Shown: in pieces, positions 1-6,316 of the stretch
Layout: every line of letters begins with the position of its first letter
Numbering within the stretch: position 1 is the stretch's first letter
Source of the DNA: Chloroflexi bacterium RBG_16_51_16
GTDB lineage: Bacteria; Chloroflexota; Anaerolineae; Anaerolineales; Villigracilaceae
DNA: 7,639 nucleotides
Assembly (NCBI GenBank): GCA_001796785.1
Contig: MGNL01000151.1
Location: 1-7,639, forward strand
Direction of reading: 5' to 3'
The notes under the pieces: generated by a model
Database searches by the model: none
What the model saw: only the letters and a program-made list of their open reading frames with translations
What the model was told of the DNA's origin: nothing
Translations under genes and position numbers: made by a program

Positions 1-1081
1 GAAAATAGACGTTGCTGAGTCCTTCAGCTGCCATCAGATACAGAAGTCTGTCTCTTTCTTCCTTCCAACCTGACCAACGATCGTTCGTAGGGTCACCGAT
101 GAGTTGGGAGAGAAATGCCACGGAAGTGACAATGAATTTTACCGGGTGGGTATTTTTCACAGCCTGGATCCATTCGGTCAGCTCTTTCCACTGACCTTTA
201 TCAAGCATGGCGCGCCTTTCTTTTCCAGAGACACGATGTGTGCGTGTATCCATTATAAAAAAAGCAGTCTTGCCATAATCGAAGGAATAAGCCAGGGTTG
301 TTATCGGTCTGAGTAAAGGCGGTGCATGCATGATTTGATGCTCCCAGGTAGCCTGGTAGGCTGCGTGCACCCGGGCGCGGGTCAGCTCGCGTTCGCTTTT
401 AGAACGGCCTTTGATCCATCTGAGCAGGGTGGTATAGATGGGAAGGGTAGGATGCTGATATTTCAAATCCCTCCACCGCCAATCATTATCAACTTCGTGA
501 TCATCCGGGACCATGAAAACAGGTGTGTCCGCAAGCAAAGATCGAAAATGAATGTTTGACCAGCTGTGGCTGTACACTGACCTGTAATCCTCCAAATCCG
601 TTGCGACCCGACCTATTCCATTGAAATTCCACTCATCTGCGTATATTTGGTCACCGAGAAACAGCATAAATGCCAGGTCGGGTTCGTTATCATGGATATG
701 TTTAAAGACCCGCCCCGGATTTTTGCGTCCGGGTCGGAAGCAGGAGCCAAATCCGAACCGAAATGATTTGGGCGTGCCTTGGGAAGGGAATGTGTTGAAG
801 GAATGGAACGCCGCTCTCGATGGCTTGGAGTTCCGGTCAAGCGTCAAAGCATAATAATATTTCGAATCAGGTTTAAGTCGATCTAATGCCACTACTCCGG
901 AATGACCTGTTGCCCCGCCTAGAGAACCGAATCCTTTTATCCTTGCGTCGGACAAATCTCTTTTGGTAGCCAGCCACCCGTATAAAATGCTGGGTTTGTT
1001 CGCGCGCGCCCAGAGTTTGACACTTGTATCCGTTAATCCGCCAATGATTGGACCGAGTATCATCCTGGCAGCATCGATCAC
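1..1081 (-). CDS. PhoD-like metallophosphatase (C-terminus cut by window edge)
   Basis: I translated 360 uninterrupted codons on the minus strand, and the frame is still open at the left edge. Residues about 7-100 look like the beta-sandwich N-terminal domain of PhoD-like proteins (ILGPIIGGLTDTSVKLWAR). The catalytic domain follows: FGSC at 111-114, LGDQIYADE at 142-150, PDDHEVDNDW at 192-201 and MDTRTHR at 277-283. In PhoD-family phosphodiesterases/phosphatases these Cys, Asp, Tyr and His positions contribute to the metal site. The expected later SGDVH-type motif would lie beyond the edge. The start is GTG at 1081, because GGAGGG sits 5 nt upstream and an in-frame TAA lies further upstream. 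The first in-frame ATG (1063) has poor spacing. No signal peptide or twin-arginine motif is visible, unlike classical secreted PhoD, so a cytoplasmic enzyme is inferred. The substrate is unknown. Confidence 0.9.
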   Translation of the reverse strand, partial: MIDAARMILGPIIGGLTDTSVKLWARANKPSILYGWLATKRDLSDARIKGFGSLGGATGHSGVVALDRLKPDSKYYYALTLDRNSKPSRAAFHSFNTFPSQGTPKSFRFGFGSCFRPGRKNPGRVFKHIHDNEPDLAFMLFLGDQIYADEWNFNGIGRVATDLEDYRSVYSHSWSNIHFRSLLADTPVFMVPDDHEVDNDWRWRDLKYQHPTLPIYTTLLRWIKGRSKSERELTRARVHAAYQATWEHQIMHAPPLLRPITTLAYSFDYGKTAFFIMDTRTHRVSGKERRAMLDKGQWKELTEWIQAVKNTHPVKFIVTSVAFLSQLIGDPTNDRWSGWKEERDRLLYLMAAEGLSNVYF

Positions 1082-1086
1082 AATTT

Positions 1087-1092
1087 CCCTCC
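1087..1092 (-). promoter_or_regulatory. Ribosome binding site of the PhoD-like gene
   Basis: GGAGGG on the minus strand ends 5 nt before a GTG codon at 1081-1079. This strong Shine-Dalgarno match decides in favour of the GTG start over the downstream ATG at 1063. Confidence 0.75.
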
Positions 1093-1158
1093 GTTGAAGC
1101 GTGGCGGTTTTTCTCTTTTGAGATTAATACTTCATACTAATAAGAACAAAGGTGTTGC

Positions 1159-1416
1159 TTATTCTCCGGTCAGTTTAAACACTTTATCATTCGGATGCAC
1201 CTTCTGGGAGACTTTCAGGGCAACATCATCGCCTTTTTTCGCTTCTTTGACTTCTTTATGCTCGATCTGGAGGGAGGTTACTTCCTGCTTAAAGTCTGTC
1301 GAATGACCGAGGAAATGAAGGGTGTCACCGACCTTGACCGTTTCGACGAGAGCCAGGACCGCGACACTGATTTGATCGAAAAAATGCGTAACTTTGCCGA
1401 TTTCTTTTCCAGACAT
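1159..1416 (-). CDS. Stand-alone EF-Tu/IF2 domain-2-like small protein
   Basis: This 85-residue protein begins MSGKEIGKVTHFFDQIS. The pattern GKVTHFF, VKVGDTLHFLGHSTDF (28-42), the SLQIEH stretch (48-53) and AKKGDDVALKV (59-69) match the beta-barrel of translational GTPase domain 2, with no GTPase domain attached. Small proteins of this kind are often annotated as translation elongation factor-like; the same fold occurs at the C-terminus of U32 peptidases. Whether it binds RNA or the ribosome is unknown. An in-frame ATG at 1452 would add 12 residues. I prefer 1416 because GAGGAG lies 6 nt upstream of it and the domain homology begins right after it. The protein is soluble, Lys/Glu-rich and without a signal peptide. 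It lies 77 bp upstream of the PhoD-like gene, which may or may not share its transcript. Confidence 0.85.
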   Translation of the reverse strand: MSGKEIGKVTHFFDQISVAVLALVETVKVGDTLHFLGHSTDFKQEVTSLQIEHKEVKEAKKGDDVALKVSQKVHPNDKVFKLTGE

Positions 1417-1422
1417 TGCTGA

Positions 1423-1428
1423 CTCCTC
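1423..1428 (-). promoter_or_regulatory. Ribosome binding site of the EF-Tu domain-2-like gene
   Basis: GAGGAG on the minus strand ends 6 nt before the ATG at 1416-1414. It supports this start over the in-frame ATG 36 nt further upstream, which has no comparable site. Confidence 0.75.
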
Positions 1429-1550
1429 TTGATTATTCAAAGACGATGGCAACCCATTAAGCTGGCGGGTCTGTCATGAGCATCAACTCACTCCTCGTGC
1501 CCATCGCGTACGAAGATGATCAGCGATCGTTTGAATTTACTCGCTTCGAT

Positions 1551-1556
1551 ATTATA
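1551..1556 (-). promoter_or_regulatory. Possible -10 promoter element
   Basis: Reading on the minus strand, positions 1556 to 1551 are a consensus TATAAT inside an AT-rich patch. It lies about 135 nt upstream of the start at 1416, in the 233-bp region after the CYTH gene. No convincing -35 hexamer is seen at 16-18 nt spacing (the best is a weak TAACTC at 1579-1574). The call therefore rests on the -10 box and on its position before a gene with its own strong ribosome binding site. Confidence 0.35.
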
Positions 1557-1582
1557 TTACAAGCGAGGGGTAAGAGTTATTT

Positions 1583-1597
1583 TTCCGGGAAACGGAA
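1583..1597 (-). repeat. Short hairpin in intergenic region
   Basis: TTCCG (1583-1587) and CGGAA (1593-1597) form a perfect 5-bp inverted repeat around a 5-nt loop. On the minus strand it is followed by AAATAAC rather than a T-run, so it is not a canonical intrinsic terminator. It lies between the CYTH stop codon and the possible promoter for the next gene, so it could belong to a transcript 3' end. Confidence 0.4.
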
Positions 1598-1609
1598 CAC
1601 CCTATGAAT

Positions 1610-1642
1610 CTGATGTCAAATATTCAATTGTTGAATCATCAG
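1610..1642 (-). repeat. Extended inverted repeat after the CYTH gene, possible 3'-end structure
   Basis: CTGATG (1610-1615) pairs with CATCAG (1637-1642), and ATTCAA (1622-1627) pairs with TTGAAT (1631-1636) around a TTG loop. Only TCAAAT (1616-1621) stays as a one-sided bulge. This gives 12 paired positions in 33 nt, starting 7 nt after the CYTH stop codon (1652-1650). There is no T-run behind it on the minus strand. It may be an mRNA 3'-end stabiliser or an atypical terminator. It could also be a protein-binding palindrome for the gene to the left. Confidence 0.5.
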
Positions 1643-1649
1643 GATCATG

Positions 1650-2261
1650 TTATTCATCCGCTCGGTGGATACCAAGATCTTCAGGATGGATCGCAAGCTG
1701 CTTAAAATTATTAAAGGTCAAATCCACGAATCCAAAACCGGCTGAATGCCTAAGACGTTCGAATAAAGCATGATAGCTCATCGGAATCGATGCTCCTGAT
1801 TGCAATTTCAGTTGGTCCGCCACACGATGGATCGCCTCTGCGCCAACTGGATCGACAGCTTCAATTTCGATAAAATCTCCCATGGGCAGTTCATCCAGCA
1901 TAATTCTGGTATTAAGATATTCGTAGGTTGTACGATACTTTTCATAGACAAAAATCTGTTCATATCCTAGAGCTTTCAGGATCAAATCCACCTGGATGGG
2001 ATCGTCAACGGACACCTCGATTTCGAGGCGCTTCAGAATCCCATTATCATTTTCGCTCGATCCTTTGTAAGTGAGAGTTGTTTTTTTATCCGTCCTCAAG
2101 CGGAGGAGGCGCGAGTTATTGGATAGGGTTTTATCCGGTTGGTCATAACGGATATTATTCTCAAAGGTGCGGGGTTCAATCCGCGCTGCCCCCAACTCCT
2201 GCAGGCGTATTTCAACATTTCTGATATTTCCAACCAGGAACTTTGCTTCTGTTTCCAGCAT
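1650..2261 (-). CDS. CYTH-domain protein (class IV adenylate cyclase / triphosphatase-like)
   Basis: The 203-residue protein opens with MLETEAKF, the ExExK signature of the CYTH superfamily (E3, E5, K7). The other tunnel-lining charged positions follow in order: RLLRLR at 51-56, TYKG at 64-67, RLEIE at 78-82, EKYR at 107-110, and LDELPMGDFIEIE at 122-134. CYTH enzymes bind triphosphate groups in a beta-barrel tunnel with Mg2+. Members include class IV (CyaB-type) adenylate cyclases, thiamine triphosphatases and inorganic triphosphatases. Sequence alone does not tell which activity applies, though overall it is most CyaB-like. Nothing catalytic looks missing. The tail after about 175 has no evident motif. 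The ATG lies 6 nt after the carrier-subunit stop with no clear Shine-Dalgarno, so translation probably depends on ribosomes finishing the preceding gene. Confidence 0.88.
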   Translation of the reverse strand: MLETEAKFLVGNIRNVEIRLQELGAARIEPRTFENNIRYDQPDKTLSNNSRLLRLRTDKKTTLTYKGSSENDNGILKRLEIEVSVDDPIQVDLILKALGYEQIFVYEKYRTTYEYLNTRIMLDELPMGDFIEIEAVDPVGAEAIHRVADQLKLQSGASIPMSYHALFERLRHSAGFGFVDLTFNNFKQLAIHPEDLGIHRADE

Positions 2262-2267
2262 ACTGGT

Positions 2268-2765
2268 TCATAGAATAGTCAACAAGGTTTGTTTCTGTTC
2301 CACACTTTCTTTCGATCTTATCCGTACCCGGTTGACTATACCATCCCGCGGAGATTTTAATTCGTTTTGCATTTTCATCGATTCAAGGATTAACAAGACC
2401 TGACCTTTAACAACCGGCTCACCTTCTTTCACGAGGACCGAAATGACAAGTCCTGGCATCGGCGCCTTGAGGTTGAATTCACCCGACTCAGCCAGTCCAG
2501 CTCCTCCGGCTGCTTTTAGACGTTGTTCCCGCTCATCGATAACGACTGCAGTGTAGAGACGGCCTTTCAGCAGGATTTGCCAGGCGTCATCGGCTTCCTG
2601 AACATACGCTTCATAGGAATTGCCCTCAACCAATAGTGAATACACCGGTTGGCCGCTTACCGATTCAAAATCGACCTTAACCAGGCGATCACTAATACGG
2701 ATATGGTCCTCGTCCACGACCTCTACGTTAAAAGATTTTTCTTCGATCGTGGTGATGTATTTCAT
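2268..2765 (-). CDS. Biotin carboxyl carrier subunit of acyl-CoA carboxylase (BT-like + biotinyl domains)
   Basis: This is a 165-residue carrier. Residues 97-165 form the biotinyl domain: the family's APMPG at 101-105 and ESMKMQNE at 128-135, with K131 as the expected biotinylation site. Residues 1-80 are beta-rich (VEVVDEDHIRI, VYSLLVEGNSYEAYV, WQILLKGRLYTAVV) and resemble the BT domain that docks the alpha chain on the beta subunit in propionyl-CoA carboxylase. A short Ala/Gly-rich linker (84-96) separates the two. The start at 2765 overlaps the biotin carboxylase stop as ATGA, and MKYITTIEEKSF suits the family start. An in-frame ATG at 2795 would add ten unconserved residues. Biotin would be attached by a biotin-protein ligase encoded elsewhere. 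The carrier shuttles carboxylate between the products of the two upstream genes. Confidence 0.93.
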   Translation of the reverse strand: MKYITTIEEKSFNVEVVDEDHIRISDRLVKVDFESVSGQPVYSLLVEGNSYEAYVQEADDAWQILLKGRLYTAVVIDEREQRLKAAGGAGLAESGEFNLKAPMPGLVISVLVKEGEPVVKGQVLLILESMKMQNELKSPRDGIVNRVRIRSKESVEQKQTLLTIL

Positions 2766-4267
2766 CGATGCATGCGCTCCCAGCGACCCACCCATTTCCA
2801 GTTGCTGACATCCCGCTCGCCGCGCCGGACGATCTGGGCGGACCTTTCTATTTGCTGGTGCGCGACCAGGGTTGCAAGGATTGCCGCAATTTCTGAATCG
2901 TTGGACCCATCCTCCGACCTGTTCATGGAAAACCTTTCTTCGACAAAGCGTGTATCGTACTGGCCGCCCATGAAGCGGTGAGAATCCATCATGGTTTGGT
3001 GGAATGGGATATTCGTGCGGACCCCAACGATGCGATACTCCTCCAAGGCGCGACGCATGCGGAGAATTGCCTGGGCGCGAGTCTCACCCCAGACGATGAG
3101 CTTGGCTATTAAGGGATCATAAAAAGGAGTAATTTCGAAACCCGGATAAACACCAGAATCAACCCGTACTCCAGGGCCAGTGGGAAGCAGACTGTGCGTG
3201 ATTCGACCTGTCGATGGAAGGAAATTGTTGTAGGGATCCTCAGCGTTGATTCTGCATTCGATGGAGTGTCCGTTAATTGAGATCTGTTCTTGCGTATAGC
3301 TGAGTTGACGACCGCGTGCGATCCGGATCTGTTCGGCAACGATATCCACACCGGTGACCATCTCGGTGATTGGGTGTTCGACTTGCAGCCGGGTATTCAT
3401 TTCAAGAAAATAAAAGTGTTTATCCTTGTCTACAAGGAATTCAATTGTGCCAGCGTTGACATAATCGACTGCCTTTGCGGATTTAACTGCGACATCGCCC
3501 ATCCGGCTGCGGAGTTCTTCATCCACGAAAGAGGAGGGTGATTCTTCGATCAACTTTTGGTGGCGTCTTTGAATTGAGCAATCTCGTTCTCCCAGATGGA
3601 TAACGTTGCCTTGAGTATCAGCCAGGATCTGGATTTCGATATGCCTTGCACCGGATACCAGTTTTTCGAGATAAACATTGCCATCCCCAAAGGAAGCCTG
3701 TGCCTCACGTCTGGCCGAAGCTAAGAGGGTTGGCATCTCATCCAGGCTCGTTACCTCGCGCATGCCTTTGCCTCCGCCCCCGGCGGTCGCTTTGATGAGA
3801 AGGGGAAAGCCAATCGTAGGTGCAACCTTCAATAAATCCTCGTCGGTCATGTTCCCGACGTCTTCCGTTCCAGGGACTACCGGAATTCCGGCTTTCAGCA
3901 CCGTCGCTCTTGCTTTTCCTTTGTCGCCCATGGCAGCAATGGACGAGGCTTTTGGTCCGATGAATACAAGATTTGCATCCGCACATTTTGACGCAAAATC
4001 TTCTCTCTCCGCAAGGAATCCGTATCCGGGGTGGATGGCATCTGCGCCTGATATTTTGGCGATGTCCAGAATTTTCTCAGCTCGTAGATAGGATTCGCTG
4101 GATGGCGCAGGACCAAGCAAATAAGCCTCATCCGCATAACGGACATGTAACGCCTGTCGATCTACCTCCGAATAAACCGCAACCGTCTCGATACCCAATT
4201 CGCGACAAGCGCGGATGATCCTGACCGCGATCTCCCCACGATTGGCAACCAATACTTTTTTAAACAC
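2762..4267 (-). CDS. accC: Biotin carboxylase subunit of acyl-CoA carboxylase
   Basis: The 501-residue ATP-grasp enzyme carboxylates the carrier biotin with ATP and bicarbonate. The N-terminal domain starts FKKVLVANRGEIAVRI and includes HPGYGFLAE (79-87). The ATP lid has the glycine loop at 163-166 with K159 and K116. Nucleotide and metal residues E201, H209, K238, E276 and E289 are present. The bicarbonate/biotin site EMNTRLQVEHP spans 289-299 (R293, Q295, E297), with R339 further on. Residues from about 450 go beyond a bare AccC and look like the linker that leads to the BT domain in one-chain alpha subunits (ending NWKWVGRWERMHR). The start is GTG at 4267 with GAGG 4 nt upstream (4275-4272). 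A 95-bp non-coding gap separates it from the beta subunit gene, and the stop overlaps the carrier start. A PCC-type alpha subunit is as fair a name as AccC. Confidence 0.96.
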   Translation of the reverse strand: MFKKVLVANRGEIAVRIIRACRELGIETVAVYSEVDRQALHVRYADEAYLLGPAPSSESYLRAEKILDIAKISGADAIHPGYGFLAEREDFASKCADANLVFIGPKASSIAAMGDKGKARATVLKAGIPVVPGTEDVGNMTDEDLLKVAPTIGFPLLIKATAGGGGKGMREVTSLDEMPTLLASARREAQASFGDGNVYLEKLVSGARHIEIQILADTQGNVIHLGERDCSIQRRHQKLIEESPSSFVDEELRSRMGDVAVKSAKAVDYVNAGTIEFLVDKDKHFYFLEMNTRLQVEHPITEMVTGVDIVAEQIRIARGRQLSYTQEQISINGHSIECRINAEDPYNNFLPSTGRITHSLLPTGPGVRVDSGVYPGFEITPFYDPLIAKLIVWGETRAQAILRMRRALEEYRIVGVRTNIPFHQTMMDSHRFMGGQYDTRFVEERFSMNRSEDGSNDSEIAAILATLVAHQQIERSAQIVRRGERDVSNWKWVGRWERMHR

Positions 4268-4271
4268 TGGG

Positions 4272-4275
4272 CCTC
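4272..4275 (-). promoter_or_regulatory. Ribosome binding site of the biotin carboxylase gene
   Basis: GAGG on the minus strand ends 4 nt before the GTG at 4267-4265. It supports this non-ATG start, which also gives the conserved FKKVLVANRGE N-terminus. Confidence 0.55.
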
Positions 4276-4362
4276 GGGTTTGTAACTTTCTCAGGTAAAA
4301 ATATTCTAAAAATTAAGTGATCAAGGATGGCATTCGACTCATTCATTGAGGTTCATGATTTT

Positions 4363-5913
4363 TCAGAGGGGTATGTTTCCATGCTTTTTGGCTGGGTTGG
4401 CGTCTCTTTTATTGCTGAGCATTTCGAGTGCATTGATCAGCCGTGGGCGGGTTTCGCTCGGAAGAATGACATCGTCGATATAACCTCGTTCAGCAGCGAC
4501 ATAAGGATTGGCGAATTTTTCGCGATAGTCTGCCACCAACTGCTCTTTTTTCTTGACGGGGTCCTTCGCTTTTTCAAGGTCCTTGCGGAATATAATATTT
4601 ACAGCTCCATCCGGTCCCATGACAGCGATCTCGGCAGTCGGCCAGGCGAGGTTGACGTCGCCTCGGATGTGTTTGCTGGACATGACGTCATACGCGCCTC
4701 CATACGCCTTGCGGGTAATAACCGTCATCTTGGGAACGGTCGCTTCACAATATGCATAAAGCAGTTTTGCACCCGCCCGAATGATTCCATGATGCTCCTG
4801 GTTTGTTCCGGGGAGGAAGCCCGGAACATCCACAAAAGTTACCAGGGGAATGTTGAAAGAATCACAAAAACGAACAAATCGTGCCGCCTTATTGGAAGCG
4901 TCAATATCGAGTACACCCGCCAGTACCGAAGGCTGGTTGGCAATTATGCCAATGGAATGTCCTCCCAGCCTGGCAAAACCAACCACGATATTCTGGGCAA
5001 AGTTCTCATGGATTTCGAAGAACTGCCCCAAGTCCACCACTCTATGGATTACATCTTTGATGTCATAAGGCTTGTTCGGATCTTCTGGAACGATTACATC
5101 CAGGTTAACATCCATCCGAAGTGGGTCGTCTGTGGATAGTGCGAATGGGGCATCTTCCATATTGTTCTGAGGCAGATATGTAAGCAACATGCGGATCAGG
5201 AATAATGTATCCGCCTCACTTTCCGCGGTCACATGGCATACACCAGATTTTTCTGAATGTACACTTGCGCCACCCAGTTCTTCCTGGGTAACTTCTTCGT
5301 GAGTTACAGTTTTTACAACGTCAGGCCCGGTTACAAACATATAGGATGAATTCCTGGTCATAAATATGAAATCGGTTAAGGCGGGTGAATAAACGGCACC
5401 ACCGGCACATGGACCCATAATGGCTGAGACTTGCGGAATCACTCCTGAAGCCAAAGTATTGCGAAGGAAAATGTCTGCATAACCACCGAGGGAGACGACC
5501 CCCTCCTGGATCCGTGCTCCGCCCGAATCGTTGATCCCAATAACTGGTGCGCCATTTTTCATGGCCATGTCCATGATTTTGCAGATTTTTTCAGCGTGGA
5601 CTTCGCCGAGGCTTCCGCCGAAAACAGTAAAATCCTGTGAAAAGACGTAAACCAGGCGTCCTTCTATGGTCCCCCATCCAGTGACTACCGAATCCCCCGA
5701 AAATTTTTGGGTGTCCAACCCAAAATCCTGGGTTCGATGTACGACAAAAGAATCTACTTCCCTGAAGGATCCTTTATCGAGAAGCAGGTCCAGACGTTCC
5801 CGCGCGGTCAAGCGCCCTTTCTGGTGCTGGGCATCGATTCGCGGCTGGCCACCACCCAGCCGTGATTGCGATTTTAATTGGATTAATTTATTGACCAGAG
5901 AATTGTCCGTCAT
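4363..5913 (-). CDS. Acyl-CoA carboxylase carboxyltransferase (beta) subunit, propionyl-CoA type
   Basis: The 516-residue protein has both crotonase-like halves of a PccB/MmdA-type carboxyltransferase, near the usual length. It moves carboxylate from biotin to acyl-CoA. The N-half shows KGRLTARERLDLLLDKGSF (32-50), FSQDFTVFGGSLGE (91-104), NDSGGARIQEG (128-138) and GPCAGGAVYSPALTDF (167-182). The C-half shows FVDVPGFLPGTNQEHHGIIR (360-379) and RKAYGGAYDVMSSKH (401-415). Asp409 in GGAYDVM matches the position (Asp422 in Streptomyces coelicolor PccB) where Asp favours propionyl-CoA and Ile favours acetyl-CoA. Propionyl-CoA is therefore the likelier substrate, though methylmalonyl-CoA decarboxylase beta partners share the fold. 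A biotin carboxylase gene next door and no membrane decarboxylase subunit favour a carboxylase. The ATG lies inside the end of the upstream membrane-protein gene (26-bp overlap), with only a weak GAGAA as ribosome binding site. Confidence 0.95.
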   Translation of the reverse strand: MTDNSLVNKLIQLKSQSRLGGGQPRIDAQHQKGRLTARERLDLLLDKGSFREVDSFVVHRTQDFGLDTQKFSGDSVVTGWGTIEGRLVYVFSQDFTVFGGSLGEVHAEKICKIMDMAMKNGAPVIGINDSGGARIQEGVVSLGGYADIFLRNTLASGVIPQVSAIMGPCAGGAVYSPALTDFIFMTRNSSYMFVTGPDVVKTVTHEEVTQEELGGASVHSEKSGVCHVTAESEADTLFLIRMLLTYLPQNNMEDAPFALSTDDPLRMDVNLDVIVPEDPNKPYDIKDVIHRVVDLGQFFEIHENFAQNIVVGFARLGGHSIGIIANQPSVLAGVLDIDASNKAARFVRFCDSFNIPLVTFVDVPGFLPGTNQEHHGIIRAGAKLLYAYCEATVPKMTVITRKAYGGAYDVMSSKHIRGDVNLAWPTAEIAVMGPDGAVNIIFRKDLEKAKDPVKKKEQLVADYREKFANPYVAAERGYIDDVILPSETRPRLINALEMLSNKRDANPAKKHGNIPL

Positions 5914-6295
5914 GGGATTCTCGAATAACTACAGAACTCGCATAAAGGATAAACATTAAAAGGAGAAATTGTAGTATAAGCGCGAACGGCCAATTGGGGC
6001 GTGGAGTCTGCCAGAGCAATCGTTCAAACCAGTACATTGCGGTATACCCGATTGACAATCCAACCAGTCCTTTCCTAGCCCAAGTCCTCAAAGTAAAGAT
6101 GCCGTAAAAGAGCACGCAACCCAGACTGATCCACAATCCACCGATTAGTGCGTTAATCAACCAGCCTGGCTGGTTATTTACCTCGATCAAAACATCCGAC
6201 CAGGAAATTGCGGTCCAGAGCCGTATGACATTGTAACTAACAACAAATAACACCAGCCAGAGAAGCAGAGTTACACGCAGAGGGCGTCGGGTCAT
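5888..6295 (-). CDS. Small four-helix membrane protein, function unknown
   Basis: I do not recognise this 135-residue protein. It has four hydrophobic stretches long enough to cross the membrane, at about 7-29, 45-67, 76-93 and 102-123. The loops are short and both ends are hydrophilic. The N-terminus (MTRRPLR) and the loop after helix 2 (LRTWARK) are positively charged, which suggests both on the cytoplasmic side. The charged ER at 91-92 in helix 3 could be functional. It begins 21 bp after the large membrane protein gene with no good Shine-Dalgarno, and its last 26 bp overlap the carboxyltransferase start. Both points suggest coupled translation within one operon. A partner role for the upstream membrane protein is possible but not shown. 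Confidence 0.8.
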   Translation of the reverse strand: MTRRPLRVTLLLWLVLFVVSYNVIRLWTAISWSDVLIEVNNQPGWLINALIGGLWISLGCVLFYGIFTLRTWARKGLVGLSIGYTAMYWFERLLWQTPRPNWPFALILQFLLLMFILYASSVVIRESHDGQFSGQ

Positions 6296-6316
6296 GAAAT
6301 TTAGATTTTCTGGGAA

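Larger units (their letters stand above)
1417..1649. other. Intergenic region between CYTH and EF-Tu-like genes
   Basis: No coding sequence is supported here on either strand. The region holds the two inverted repeats, the candidate -10 box and the ribosome binding site described separately. It is the largest non-coding gap in the window and the natural boundary between the carboxylase operon and the leftward genes. Confidence 0.7.

Noticed and set aside
613..854. Short open frames on both strands at 613-840 and 621-854
   Set aside because: Both are out-of-frame shadows of the PhoD-like gene, whose motifs run straight through this region.
1083..1158. Intrinsic terminator between the EF-Tu-like and PhoD-like genes
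   Set aside because: The 77-bp gap shows only a direct repeat of AGTAT and A-rich sequence, with no stable stem followed by a T-run on the minus strand.
3678..4091. A 137-codon open frame on the plus strand
   Set aside because: It is antisense to the conserved biotin carboxylase. Its Pro/Ala/Ser-rich translation is typical of a shadow frame.
4303..4308. TAGAAT (minus strand) as an internal promoter -10 in the gap before the biotin carboxylase gene
   Set aside because: No reasonable -35 hexamer lies at 16-18 nt. TTGATC is only about 10 nt away, and the stretch is simply AT-rich.
4327..5139. A 270-codon open frame on the plus strand
   Set aside because: It lies mostly antisense to the carboxyltransferase gene, whose protein is conserved throughout. 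The translated product has no recognisable domain, so it is a shadow of the real gene.
5705..5725. Perfect inverted repeat TTTTGGG / CCCAAAA with a 7-nt loop
   Set aside because: It lies inside the carboxyltransferase gene and encodes residues DFGLDTQK in a normal reading frame. It is not followed by a clean T-run at a gene end, so chance or coding constraint explains it.
2762..5913. Sodium-pumping methylmalonyl-CoA decarboxylase operon
   Set aside because: A biotin carboxylase gene is present and no OadB/MmdB-like membrane carboxybiotin decarboxylase is seen. The small 135-residue membrane protein is too short and shows no resemblance to one.
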